A stretch of DNA of 64,000 nt, from positions 124,001 to 188,000 of the forward strand of contig WION01000006.1 of assembly GCA_015039365.1 (NCBI GenBank), in the 5' to 3' direction. Each line of letters opens with the position of its first letter. Positions within the stretch are counted from its first letter, which is position 1. The stretch is from Amanita rubescens (lineage: Eukaryota > Basidiomycota > Agaricomycetes > Agaricales > Amanitaceae). The position numbers were made by a program, and so were the translations under genes. Below are positions 23,716 to 37,600 of the stretch, in pieces. The notes under the pieces are model-generated. The model worked only from the letters and a program-made list of their open reading frames with translations. It was not told where the DNA came from and searched no databases.

Positions 23716-25008
23716 ATGGCAAGCAATACCTTGAGTCAATCTGCGCGATTAGCATACCGTCTGGGGCCCTCTCTTTCGCTGGATCGCGGAGCTTCTCTCT
23801 TTGCCGTCGGCGAGTGCGTTCTTATCAGGATTCCAGAAGAGATTCGGGTAGGAACCGGGTATGTTGAAAACGAAGCGACCACCGTTGGGACGGATCTCCC
23901 ACCAGTTTCAACTGGATCAGGGCCCTCAGCACTTTGCATTCATCCGCGAGGTGCGCCTCCGGTCGGATAGGTCTTTCGCGCTTGAGGTCTACCCTGTACT
24001 TTCCTTCACCGGTGCTCTTCCCACCTACAATAGAATGAGCGATGCCGCCAAAGCAGCACTTCTCCCGCTCCCCCCATTGTCATCCCGACATCCCTACGCC
24101 TGATGCTTTTGGAGAACCGCTTGATTTAGGAAACTGGTCAACCTATAAGGATTCATTCCTTCATGTCTTTCCTAGGCGGTTGACTATGACTACTGAACAG
24201 ATCGGTGAGACTTTCGTTTGATCGTTGTCAGTTTTTTCTTTGATTGCTACCGAATCCAGTTTAAACGAATGGTCCCTCCCCTTATCATATCTTTATCGGT
24301 GTTATTTCGCATCGATAGTTACCGAGAATACTTGCTCTCGACCTCAAGCACCCATAATCATGATGATCAATCCCATCCCCTTCCTAACTGGTGGGAGCGG
24401 AGATGAACAAGGAAGCTCTAACCCGCCGCATAGACAAACTGGAGACGGGGGAGGCATACGGCTTCCGGAGCAACGTCAGTAACCAACTCCCCAACCATTA
24501 TCGGTGATGGAGGGAGAGAGAAGACAGCTGGGGCGGGGCTAGAGCAATTTTCTGTCAAGTCGACCCACGGTCTCCTGGTTCTCGAAGATGTTGATGAGGA
24601 TGCGGAGGACGCCGATGCTACCACGAGAGACGAGCTCATCATGCTGGCGCACGACAATCCGATATGGATGGAAGAGCTTAGAAGATTTTTGCAAGAAGAG
24701 GAGAAAGAGAAAGAACAGATGCAGAATGAGCGTGTGGCGAGATTGATCCGCTGGCGGGAAGACATGGCGATTCAGCCAACCTGAAAACTGTTGATATCGA
24801 GGCATGGGCCTCACCGTTCCACGTAATTCCACTTCAGAAACTTGTACACAGCATGGCTCAACGTTGGCGACGAATGGCCCCTACTTCAAGTGGTGAGACA
24901 CAAGCAAGATGGAGAGGTTATCAAAACATGTACGAGTTTCTCGGGCAAACCACAACAGTTACCTCGTGCGCTGAACATATAGTCAACGCCGTGCTCTCGA
25001 CCCTTTGA
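23716..25008 (+). CDS. Hypothetical Agaricomycete protein, multi-exon, possibly degraded
   Basis: A set of plus-strand frames appears to belong together. ATG 23716 starts MASNTLSQSARLAYRLGPSL. A following frame carries VYPVLSFTGALPTYNR and MSDAAKAALLPLPPL. Further on there is an acidic block (EDVDEDAEDADATTRDE) followed by LAHDNPIWMEELRRFLQEE and Lys/Glu-rich coiled-coil sequence. The last exon encodes WASPFHVIPLQKLVHSMAQ and RWRGYQNMYEFLGQTT, ending at TGA 25006-25008. I recall proteins of this type as lineage-specific hypotheticals in mushrooms, but I cannot name a domain. Exon joins between 24000 and 24540 could not be resolved, so it may be a decayed copy. Confidence 0.4.
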
Positions 25009-25619
25009 CCAAACCCGAACGCACGAGAGGAGACTCGTCTTTCATAGCTACCTATATACTACATGGGAACAGATAATAGGTAGCTCGGGGGATGTACTCG
25101 ACACAGGGAACACGTAAAACTAACTAAAAACGACTGTGTGGTGGCAAAGGAAAGGGCGCGTGACCAAGCTGGCATGCGGCATGCATCAATGCATCACGCA
25201 TCACTAGTCACTATCAGCGGCTCGGATTTCGCCCGCACACGCCAACACCTACACTCACCGTCCGACTCCTGCGCGCTCTCAACACCAAACACACCATAAG
25301 TTGTCATCTGTCGACTCGACTCGAATTGCTATCGCGCGTGAAACTAATCAATCTCGACGGTCATACGCCCATCTATTGTCACATTCTAATATGTGAGCCA
25401 TACAAGCTGTCATTGCATTTATGCTAGCATGCTGATCTATTGATCCGGCGTCTGGATAACCGTCTATTGCCTTCTTCGTTAAGCTAGACACAATTCTTGC
25501 TTTGGCACACGCTTGATTCTCGAGCCAAGCACTCTAGTACTCCTTTCTTCTCACACACTACTTTCTCCTGAGCTCAGCATCACTCTTGCACCACTCCATC
25601 AAATAATATATTGCTAGTA
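25009..25619. other. intergenic region upstream of the GTPase gene
   Basis: No gene recognised. Near 25180-25205 there are short repeats of GCAT-type motifs. The promoter of the gene starting at 25620 should lie here; no clear TATA box was found. Confidence 0.35.
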
Positions 25620-28600
25620 ATGACAGACACTGCCAGTGGACCTTCAACATTGAGTGATCCAATATAATCTCTTGGCATTCCCATTATCTGACTGGTACAT
25701 ATCAGGTACAGACGAGACACATGTTAAAATGCTCGGGGAACGATACCTATGCCCACATTTTCGTATCCTTGTCATAGGGAGGGCTAATGCAGGCAAGACA
25801 ACCATCCTTGAGAAGATCTGTGGTGTAGCAAAGGGAACAAAGCCCATTATATATGACAAAGATGGTAAGTCAGGCTGATCATTACAGTGTTTGTTCTACA
25901 TATTGAGTTCCCTGTAGGTCAAGAACTGGCAGCATCTGCAATTCATCTGACACCATCAATTGAGGTGCACTTATTGATAAAAGTAGAGATGTGCTCACTC
26001 ATATGCATTAATAACAGAGAGGCCTACATGATATTGAACATCAGATCACATACCCTTGGTGCAACTTTATTTTCCATGACTCTCAGGGATTTGAATCTGG
26101 TTCTACTGATGAATTAGAGGTTGCTTGGAATTTTATTGAGAAGAGGTCTGCAGAAACTGAGCTGAAAGATCAGTTACATGCAATTTGGTATATTGATATA
26201 TTCCTTTACATGACTGGTTGACCAAGTTCCCTGTAGGTACTGCATACCTATGGACAGCCCCCGTCCCATTTTATCTGCAGAACTTGAATTTTTCAATAAA
26301 GGGACAGGCAGAGGTATGTCCTAATGAATTCATATATCTTGTTGGTTTTGGAGAGATTGTTTACCCTTGACCTCCTTCCTATTGGTCAAATCGGCACAAA
26401 ATCTACTAAGCACTTGTCACGAGCCTTAGACAGGCTACACAACACAAGACTCAATCACTCGTAGATACTACCGACAATGTCAGGTAGCGAGGGCGAATAC
26501 AAGAACCGTCTAGGTTCAGGGCAAAGCTTAAGAAGGGAGGAGCTCCGAGCTGTCCAAGGAAAGACTAGCTTGTTGCTTAGCGTATCTACTACAATATACA
26601 CTACTTATATACTACATTGGGCGTAGGGTATGAGTCATACTATGTCATAGGGCGTAGGGTACATGAGTCAGTACATGCGCGAAGCATGCGGCGTATCAAG
26701 GAGTAAAACAGGGGCTTGACATAGCCTCCGTTTCAAGGTTCGGATTCCAGACGAACTGGAAGGGGATCCAAAAATTCGATGGTATGACAATTGGCACTCA
26801 CTGTTAAATATAGAATTATATTTATAGAATGATTAACTACTGATTGACTATAATCAATGTTACTCATATCGCTCGCGTCATCCTTTATGTATGACATAGA
26901 GATGACATCATAATGACTTCATTATGATATCATGGTGACATCATGATAGACTCATGATCGCACCTTATGGTGTGCTTAGCACGCCATATCTTCCCATCTA
27001 TACTATACGCTTACACATATGTAGACACATATTTGTTCTCTCTTAGTATATAAACCTGTCCTGTATCGTAGAATAGGACAATCCATTCTCTTCCTCTTAC
27101 TATCACTACTACGCCGAAGGGTAGTGCTAAGATCATATCGCAATAGGTAAGCTATTGCACCTGCTCATGCTGTGGACACGCTCTCGCGTAGACCTGTCTT
27201 CTTCGTCAGGTTATGGGCCCCGCCGTCGATATTGCCAGGACCCACATCGCCGCTCGCTTGCTCGTCATCCGACATGATGTCCCACTGGTATAGTATCGCA
27301 GCGAGCCTGATATGGTCTTATCATCTTGATATAACTAATCCTTGATATGGCATATGCGCTAATGACATGCGCCCGGACCCTAGGGCTTTAGGGGGATCTC
27401 CTAGACACCCAGGGATAAGGGTACTTCCTATGTTTCTCGACGCTGGCATGGCAACGTCGACCCCCACAGAGTTATACTTGCCCTCTGTGATGTGACTGGG
27501 GTATTCATGCACGATATAACATCATAAGCCCCTAGAGGCTTTATAATACAATATGGCTCGTATATAGAAACTTCTAGTATAAAGGACGTGCTGACACCTC
27601 ATTGTGGGTGGTACACGCAGTCTATTAAGGATGCGCCCTTAGGGACTCCTTTAGTCGGAATGATCGTTAGGATCATTCTAAGTTTGGGCTCTATGGTGAT
27701 CCCATAATCCCATTTAGAAGTTTCATATTGATTACTGGTCGTGCTTATATAATGGTCTGGGGGGTTTATGGACCAGACATTATTTCTATTTACAATCGCA
27801 ACGGGTAAAACCGTGGCTCGCCCAAGAGTGCTGGAGCCAGCGATTGATTTTGCATGTCATTTACAGCATTCAGGGATAATCCGAGCTTTCAAGACCGAGT
27901 GGACCTGTGGACCTGAGCTTTATCTAAGCTTGGCTCGTAACTAAGTTACTCAGGGTCAGTTGGTTTAACTGAATATGGACTGTACTCGTAACCGAGGAAC
28001 TCTATATGGTCTGACATACTCGTCTATGGCACCCTGGTAACTTAATAAAGACGAATTAGATTTTTAGCTTTAATTAAGCTTTAAACTCATTAAATTCTCT
28101 TTTAGGAAAGAAAACTGGATTCCGAAACTAGTACCCCGTTACCAGTTTACGAAGCCGAAGGAGAATCATTTCCTCCGACCCGGAGATTACCTCCTTCTTA
28201 CGACGCTCCAATCCCACCGTTTCCCTTAACCTTAGGGAACCGGACTTTTATTGATACACCGGCACCAATATCATCTTCGTCCCATACTAGGACGATAGTT
28301 CGTGTTGTCAACCCTGACACCAGATTCGGTGTCACAACTCGTGGACCTGTCACAGTTCACAATCGAAGAGATCACTTCCTAGCCGCGCGACTTAGAAACG
28401 GTCGCACTTTGCAAGACGAGATAATACATCGTCGTAGACAAGCAGCTATCGAAGAAGGTGTTCCGCCCACCTTAGATCTTTGGATTCCACCAAGGGGCAC
28501 TTCAGTAGCCCAACACATAGCAAACAGGCGTACACGCCGTAATCTCGAAAGAGATAATCAAGAGGTCGAAAACCTCGAAAATCGAAGAAACTTCCGTTTC

Positions 28601-31600
28601 TTTTGGCGTCTTCTAACCGCCTATATCATAATCTTCACCTCCGCCTTCCTCGTCTAATATGTCTAACGACTTGACGATTCCTAGTTCCATTCCCGTTTTA
28701 AATGGAACTAATTATAAAGAATGGGAACGCATGATGCGTTTTCTATTACAAACAAAGGGACTATTTCAGTACCTTAAGGATGATTATGTTCATCCCCCGC
28801 GGATTTCTCCGCTACAACAATTCTTCATTGATACAGGTGTTCGTGCAGCCATAACTGCACAACCAGCGGTAGCAGCAGTTGCCGCACATGGTACACATCC
28901 AGCAACACCTGCAATCCCAGCCGTTGAGGGTGAACCGGCTATCACCCAACAAATGGTTGATGATGCAAAGGCCGTCAAAAAGGCTTTTGAAGATTGGGTT
29001 GTCGAGGATGATCGCATCCTTGGATCCATAAATATGAAATGTTCTGCTACCATACAGCAGATCAATTCAGAAGTAAATGCCGCCAGAGTTTTATGGCGGA
29101 ATTTAGCAAATCAATACGGTGTGACAACGTCTGCCGGTATCTATAATGACTTCCAATTAGCTGTTACTTGGAAGTTTCAAGATAAAAAGGATCCCACACA
29201 ATCCTTAAACGACCTCCTCGCTATAATAAACCGCTTATCATCTAGCGGAATCGTATTGCCTGAAAATGTCCAGGCAATGATTGTACTTTCAGCTGTCCCT
29301 CGTCATTGGGACAATTTTGCCGCTGTGGTTCTAGCCACTACAGAACCATCGGATCTCACGATCCAAGGGATACTTCCCTTAATTCAGAATGAGTGGCGCC
29401 GTAGGCACCCTGAATCTGCCGCGACGGCTAATACGTCGCAACAACAGCAGCAACCATGGCAACAAGTACGTGGTCGAGGACGAGGACGTGCTCGCGGACG
29501 TGGCCGCGGAGCAGGTCGTGGACGTGGGGGGAGGCCTTATTCTAGGCCTCCACAAGGCGCTCAGACACCGGCTCCTACTGCTCCTCCGGCAAATCAAAAT
29601 TGGCCGGGTAAAGTTGAGGGCCAAACACGTGGTCCTAACTGGGAGAGGAACCGAGAACGCCGAAAGGCAGATGCAGCCGAGAAGAAGGCTGCCAAAGCAG
29701 CAGAACATACTATGAGTTCTGCACATACCGTTGCCCGTATTGGGCCTTATGACATCACTGAGCCAGTTGCCGGCTCTAGCAAAGGCAAACAAAGAGAAAA
29801 GGATGAACTGGACTTTGAGTCCTATAAATCGAACCGAGGAATGGGGATATCGTCAGACGATATCGATTATAAAAATATGGATATAGATCAGGAAGCTGAA
29901 CTATATTATGACGATTATTACTATGAAGATAACGGCGAACAATGGTATGAAACCATTAAGAAATTGGAAATGGCTAACTTTCTCTTTATAGAGGCAGCGA
30001 TGAAAATGGTGTTTCCTAAATTGGGACACCATCGTCGTACTATAAATTCCTTCTTTGAACAATCTGTACTATATGATAGTATAAATTATAAAGAAAATTT
30101 AGACAAAACCTGCCTCGTAAGAGATAAGTCGTGTGACACTGCCATTTATAATGCAAATATGATTGAACGATCATATAATATTGGTAACATGTTTAAAAGA
30201 CCTTTTACATGTTTAGCGGTCAATAAAAGAAAATTTAAGGATAAAGTACATCCGACATGTCCCTGTCCGGAATGTGTAGAGAAACGTACTGGAGATACAC
30301 TATGGATGTGTGACTCCGGTGCATCCGATCACTTTACCTTTAGTAGGAAAGATTTCTCTGAATACAGAGAATTTCCTGCAAATGAAAACCACAGTGTCAA
30401 AACTGCTAATGGTTTAGATCGTCTTGAGGGACTTGGCACAGTTATTCTTGAACACAAGTTATCCACAGGGGAAACAACACTCGTAAAGCTCTTCCCTGTC
30501 CTCTATATGCCACGGGCAACTGCGCGCTTGATTTCAAACGGCAGATTGATTCGACAAGGATTAACTTGTAAACAAGATGAAAAGATGGTAGTCTTTTCCT
30601 TTACAGACTCGGGTAGAACGTGTATCGAAGGACATTATCTTATGCCCGAAGATACATTAGTTTACGCTCGAGGTAGGATTATAATAATGAATCCTACACT
30701 GGTTTCCGGTCCTGGCTTAGCCAACAGGAATTCTAAATTAATTCTTGGAAGACTGACAAAGAAACCAAACGCAGAGTCTATAGAAAAATTATTAGACTAC
30801 GAGACCTGGCATAAACGTTTTGGTCATCCATCTAACGAAGTCTTCTCGAAGATACCGTTAAATGTTAATGGATGGAAAGAAGTTACACTTCCAGAAGGAA
30901 AACTACGTTGTGAAGGTTGTCTAAAAGGCAAAATGAAGGCAAAACCTTATAAACTGTCTTCGAAGAGAGCTACTCGTCCCTTCGAGTTACTCCATATGGA
31001 TCTAATGACCGTACCGGCCATATCTTACCACAAATACAAATATATTGGTGTTATCGTTGACGATTTCACTTCGTATACGTGGATTGGTTTACTTAAAACC
31101 AAAGATCAAACTCTAGAATATTTTACCGGATGGTATAATGAGTTTGTAGATCCTAAACAACCTATTTCTCACCTCCGTTCTGATCGAGGGGGGGAATTTG
31201 TAAATAAAGCCTTTGAAGAATTCCTTAAATCCAAAGGAATTAAACATCAACAGACAGCTCCTTACACCCCACAACAAAATGGTCGCGTTGAACGCATGAA
31301 TCAGACCTTGTCAGACAAAGCTGAGGCTATGCGATTAGACGCAGGATGTCCGAAATCTTGGTGGGAGTTCTCATTCAGAACGGCTGTGCATGTGTACAAC
31401 CGCACTCCCCTAAAACGGACTAAATGGAAGACCCCTCTGGAAAATCTTCTTAATAAAAAACCAGACGTATCATACTTTCGAGTATTTGGATGTGAAGCCT
31501 GGGTATTTATCCCTGATCAACGGAGACCGGATAAGCTGTCCGAAAAATCCGTTTTATGTACTTTTGTAGGATATGAATCAGGAACCAAAGGCTATAGGTT

Positions 31601-34600
31601 CATGACGTCGACAAACACACTGGTCATATCCTCCCAGGCCACATTCTTTGAAAACAGGTTTCCGCGCAAAGGAAAGACTGCAGATATAATTACTGAAGAT
31701 CTTGGTCCGATCTGGGAGGCGATTCCTCAAGAGGAACCTAACCGCCCTCCACAAAATTTGGATTTAGATAACTTACTCCCAGAGAACCGTAGACGTTCTC
31801 CGAGCAGAAGACGCTCACCTGGTTTGGATCGAAGGGGTGCATCTCCTGATAGACAGCAATCAGACCCTTCTGATGATTCAAACGATGATGATGACGGTGA
31901 TGAATTTGCCGATCGTCAAAGAGATTTTTTGGATGATAATATCCGAAGACAAAGGGAAGAAAGAGAACAAGAAAGATGTGACAATTATCGTAGACTACGC
32001 GATGATTGGAAAAAGGGTCAAGGAATTGATAAACAGTCTCGTTTACGAGATCAATTCAAACGTCAAATGAGTGATATGTTTAAGAAACGTAAAACTCCTG
32101 AACCCTTTAGACGTACTCCCTCTCCACAAATAAAAGAGGAAACTCCTGTTCCTTCTAGGCCTATAACTCCGATACCATATGTATCTAGGCCACCTTCGCC
32201 TCGTAGTCCTATGGATGAAGATAATCCTTTCTCTTTGAATCAAAGAGATCGTGATGAAATAGAAAACCCATTTATGACGGATCGAGAATTTGATCAATTT
32301 GAACAACGTCAAAGAGATCGTTTTAGAGAATTTGCTCAGAGACCTAGACCTCCTCCACCGATCATATCTGATCCTGGTCCACCCTCTGTACAAATAGGTC
32401 CTCGCCGTTCTGGTCGTTTTCCAGTTCCAAGGGTACAAAAAGACAACGCGTATGGAGATAAAACTCCTGCACAGATAGAAGCGGAAATTCAGCAAAAGCG
32501 AGATGCTTTACGAGAGCAGTTAAAAGATAAAACTCCGAGTTCTTCGACTCAGGATCCACTGTCAGCAGACAGGAACCCTGATAGAATGAATGAATCTGCT
32601 TCTCTACTCAAAGAAATCTTCGCTTTAAAGTCTGAATTAAAATCTGCGGAACATGATCATTTAACTCGAATGATTAATGAATCTGGGAATGAATTCCTTC
32701 ATTTCCTTCTAAAAGCGGCTGTTCCCCTTGTAGATAACATTCCATATGACTATAGAGATATATCTAAAATGCGCTCCAGTAATCCTCAATTGTATAAACA
32801 ATGGAAGATTGCAATGGATGACGAATTTAAATCTCTTCAATCTAGAGATATTTGGGATTTAGTTGATCTTCCAAAAGGACGAAACCTAATCAGATGTCGT
32901 TGGGTTTTTGACTTAAAAACTGATGGACGCAAAAAAGCTCGCGTCGTAGCAAAAGGTTTTAGTCAACGTCCCGGATTAGATTACGACGAAACATTCTCGC
33001 CTGTAGCGAGATATGAAACAATCCGAATACTTCTGGCCACATCAGTGCTTGAAAATTGGGATATACAAGCCCTAGATGTAAAAACTGCCTTCTTATATGG
33101 CGATCTTGATGAAGATATTTACATGGCCCAGCCAGAAGGTTTCGTTGTAAAAGGACAAGAATCTAAAGTATATAGGCTGAGGAAAGCCATATATGGATTG
33201 AAACAGGCATCATATGCCTGGAATAAACAAGCTGATAAATCGTTGAAATCGTTGCATTTCGAGCGATGCTTGTCTGATTCTGGCGTTTATGTTCGTAAAG
33301 GCAAGAATACTATTACGATATGCATATTGTATGTCGACGATATACTCTTTATGGGAAATGACGATTCCACCATCGTATCCATTAAAAAGAAATTTATGGA
33401 GATGTGGGAATGTCGTGATCTTGGAAAGATCAAAGAGTATTTACGAATCCAAGTCAATTACAACCGTGATTTAGGATTCTTAGTCATAGATCAAGGTCCT
33501 TATGCCTTGAAGGTTGTTAAGCGATTTGGACTTGAAGATTGCAAGTCTGTACGCACACCGTTACCTGCTGGGTATGCTCCTATAAAAAATGAAGGAGAAT
33601 GCACACCACAGGAACGTTCTTATTATCAACAAATAATAGGATCCCTTCTATATCTTGCCTTAGGAACTAGGCCTGATATAATCTATGCAGTAATTTTGAT
33701 GTCCCAATTTTCATCAAACCCGTCCCAAGAACATATCCAGAAAGCCTTGTATATAGTCAAATACATTGCTCATACCTTAAACGTCAAAATCGTTTATAGC
33801 GCCAAAGGCAATAATAAATTTAGAGCCTACGCTGACGCTGACTGGGCCGCTGATCGTAATACACGACGATCTATAAACGGTTATGTCTTAATGTTAGCTG
33901 GTGGTGCGGTAGCTTGGACGAGTAGAAAACAAAAGACTGTAGCTTTGTCTTCGACTGAAGCAGAATACATATCCTTATCGGATGCTGCAAGACAAATTGC
34001 ATGGGTTGAAAATCTATTTTATGAAATAGGTACACCCATCAAAAGCATCTTACTTAGCGTAGATAATCAAGGCGCTATATTTTGGGCACAAAATCCTGCA
34101 CAAGAACATCGTTCCAAACATATCGATATTCGCTATCATTTCGTTCGCGAGTTGATCGAGACTAAAAAGGTAGTCCTCGAATATATACCAACAAACGAAC
34201 AGAATGCGGATCTCATGACTAAGAATTTATCCTTTGAAAAAGTCAAATTCTTTAGAGAACGATTGGGACTTTCCTTAGAAGAATATCCGACTTCTACAAA
34301 TGCATTAATCAAAAGACCAGATCGATTAGAAACTGAGGAAATCCGTGATCTGACGAAATTTATTCTTGATTGGCAAAATCTTGAATTAGATGGAATTGAT
34401 CGTCTATCACACAGGAAGTTGATGGAACTTCTTGATGGTCTTATTGATCAACAGGAATCGGATATAGATCCCTTCTATGATGAAAACATCATAGACTTTA
34501 AATAAAGGATATCTAAGCGAAGGGGTGTGTTAAATATAGAATTATATTTATAGAATGATTAACTACTGATTGACTATAATCAATGTTACTCATATCGCTC

Positions 34601-37600
34601 GCGTCATCCTTTATGTATGACATAGAGATGACATCATAATGACTTCATTATGATATCATGGTGACATCATGATAGACTCATGATCGCACCTTATGGTGTG
34701 CTTAGCACGCCATATCTTCCCATCTATACTATACGCTTACACATATGTAGACACATATTTGTTCTCTCTTAGTATATAAACCTGTCCTGTATCGTAGAAT
34801 AGGACAATCCATTCTCTTCCTCTTACTATCACTACTACGCCGAAGGGTAGTGCTAAGATCATATCGCAATAGGTAAGCTATTGCACCTGCTCATGCTGTG
34901 GACACGCTCTCGCGTAGACCTGTCTTCTTCGTCACTCACGTTCTTCCTGATGCTCTTTCGTCTTTACCCGTTACCAGACCTGCGTCCAATGCCGACGGGA
35001 GGTTACTATCGAGTGCTAAGGTTAGGCCTTTCGACTTTCCACATAGGGGTCCGTCTCCAGGGTTCACCGAATACCCTATTGACATCTCGCGATTCCTCGT
35101 TTGAGGCGTCACCCATGATCTTGCCTAGATGCGTCCTCTCCCGATTCCTCGTTGTTTCTATCTTTTTCTCTCCCTGTTCGTATCGGATCTTGTTGCTACA
35201 GGTATCAGTCACTTTAAACTGGTGTGGGTCCTTGCGACGAATTCGCTTCTTCGCGTGCGCTCTTCCAGCGTTGCCAGTTACCTTCGAGTTTCCGTCGATA
35301 TTCTTCGTCGAAGGCCTTGTCATCCCACCCATAAAGGCGCGGATGCGGAACATAGAGGGGGAGGAGATGTGGAGGTGTCGGTGTCGGCGGTCCAGAGGGG
35401 GTTGGAGACAGGGACGATGGAGGGAGGAGGGGAAGGGGTTTGTTTTGTCGTAACGCTGAAGGGTTTTTCTTATAGTATTCTTTTACTGCCTTCTTCGCGT
35501 TTTCCATGTGTTCCTCGGGTTCCCAGGTATTTTCTTCTTCAGGTAACCCTTTCCATTTCACCAGGAAACGTTTCCCTTGCCTCGTTTTTCTTACCCCTTT
35601 CACCGCTTCTACTTCGTATTCTTCACGTCCATTAATAATTTCCGGTGGCGGCCGTGGTTCGTTTTCCTGCTGCGCCGGGAATTGCGGTTCATAAACTGGT
35701 TTAAGTTTCGACTCGTGGAAGACGTCATGTATTCCCCATGTCGGCGGTAATTCCAGTTTATACGCTGATTTCCCTACCTCGGAAATTACCTTAAAGGGTC
35801 CGTGGAACTTGGCATCGAGTTTCTTTGATGTTCTTGTTGTTTTAATTTTGGACGCATCTAGATATACCCGATCTCCTGGTTGATATCGTCGGGATGGTTT
35901 GACGTGTTTATCGTGTTGTCTTTTCATCCTTTCCGTGGCTTGTTCCAGGTTCGCTTTCACCGTTTTCCATGTCTCTTTGAATTTCTCAATATATTCCGCA
36001 GCCGAATGGTTCGTCGTTTCCGTTTTACCTTCCGTTCCTTTGAATGGATTTCTTCCTGTTGTGATCATGAAAGGGGAGAACCCTGTCGCCGAATGTCGTC
36101 GATCGTTATGGCAGAATTGAGCTATGGGAAGCCAATCTGTCCAATCGTCTTGTTTTTCGTTTACGTACATCCGCAGGTATTCTTCCAGTTCTTGATTTAC
36201 TCGTTCCGTTTGTCCGTCCGTTTGTGGATGGTACGCCGTTGAAGGGTTTGCTTCTATTCCTAATATTTGGTACAATCCTTTCATAAATCCGGATACGAAT
36301 TGCGTTCCTCGATCCGATATGACCTTTTTTGGTAGTCCTTGTTCTTTGAATATATGTTCCCGATAAAGGTTTGCTACTCCTTGCGATGTTATCGTTGTAT
36401 TGCATGGGATGAAGTAAGCCTTTTTTGAGAATTGATCGACAATTACCAAGATCATATCTTTTCCTTTTGACGGTACTAATGGTCCGATGAGGTCCACGCT
36501 AATTACTGCCCATGGTTCTGACGGGATTTCGTTTGGTTGTAATGGCGCCGCCCTTGGTTGTCTATCGGGCTTATTGATCTGGCATTGATGACATGCTTTG
36601 ATGTATGTTTCAATGTCTCGTTTCATGTTAGGCCACCAGAATCCTCTTGTCGTTAGTTCCAGGGTTTTTGCGACTCCTGGGTGTCCTGCCGTTTTTACGT
36701 CATGGTTCGAGCTAATTACCCTTTCTCAAATTTCTGGTTTTGCCGGTACATATATTCGTCCTTTCCATTCCCAGCATTGATCGAGAGTATCGTATTTGAA
36801 ATCCGGGTCTTTTTCTTTTATTCCCTTGGTTACTTGTTTATCGAAATATCGACGATGTGTGTTACGAATTTCTTGTCGAATACTTAGCCATTCGTAACTT
36901 TCGTCATCTATTCTGATTTCGACTTTTCCGAATATATCTTCTTTTAGGAGAATGATTCCTTCGTTATCGTTTTCTCCTTTCGGGTGTCCGGCTCTTCTAG
37001 ATAATATATCGGCTTTAGTATTCGTTTTCCCGGATCGATGTTTTATGACGAAGTTATACTCTTGTAGATCCATGATCCATCGGGCTTGTCTCCTGTTCAG
37101 GTTTTGTGGTTTTCGGAAATATGTAAGATTTTGATGATCTGTTAATACTTCCGTTACCGTTTCTGTTCCTTTTAGGTAGTGAGCCCAATCGTAGAATCCT
37201 TGCATTACCGCTAGCATTTCTTTGTCATACACTTCGTAATTTCTTTCTGCGTCGTTTAACGCTTTCGATATGAATGCTACGGGTTTCCAGATTCCATCGT
37301 CGTCGAGTTGAGAAAGTATCGCCGCGATTGCGAAGTCTGACGCGTCTGTTTCCATGCGGAAGGGTCTTCCTGGTTTAGGGATGATGAGGACCCTTTCGGA
37401 AGCGATTTCCCTTTTTAGTCCTTCGAACGCTTCTTGTTGTAATTCCGTCCATAACCATTCAATTTTTCCCGTAAGTTTCGTTAATGCTTTTGCTATTTTC
37501 GCAAAGCCTTTAATGAACCTTCGATAGAAGTTGACAAATCCGAGGAATTGTTGAAGTTCCCTTTTCGTTGTTGGCGTCGGCCATTCGGCTATTGCCTTCA

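Larger units (their letters stand above)
26802..34934 (+). mobile_element. Ty1/copia element, apparently intact, nested in the gypsy element
   Basis: Two 407-nt LTRs (26802-27208 and 34528-34934) with TG...CA ends appear identical. The duplication CTCAC lies at 26797-26801 and 34935-34939. Inside are a primer binding site, a leader ORF and one uninterrupted polyprotein ORF of 1948 aa with integrase before reverse transcriptase, the copia order. It sits in the 3' untranslated part of the gypsy element, on the opposite strand. Intact coding and identical LTRs suggest a very recent, possibly still mobile copy. Confidence 0.95.
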
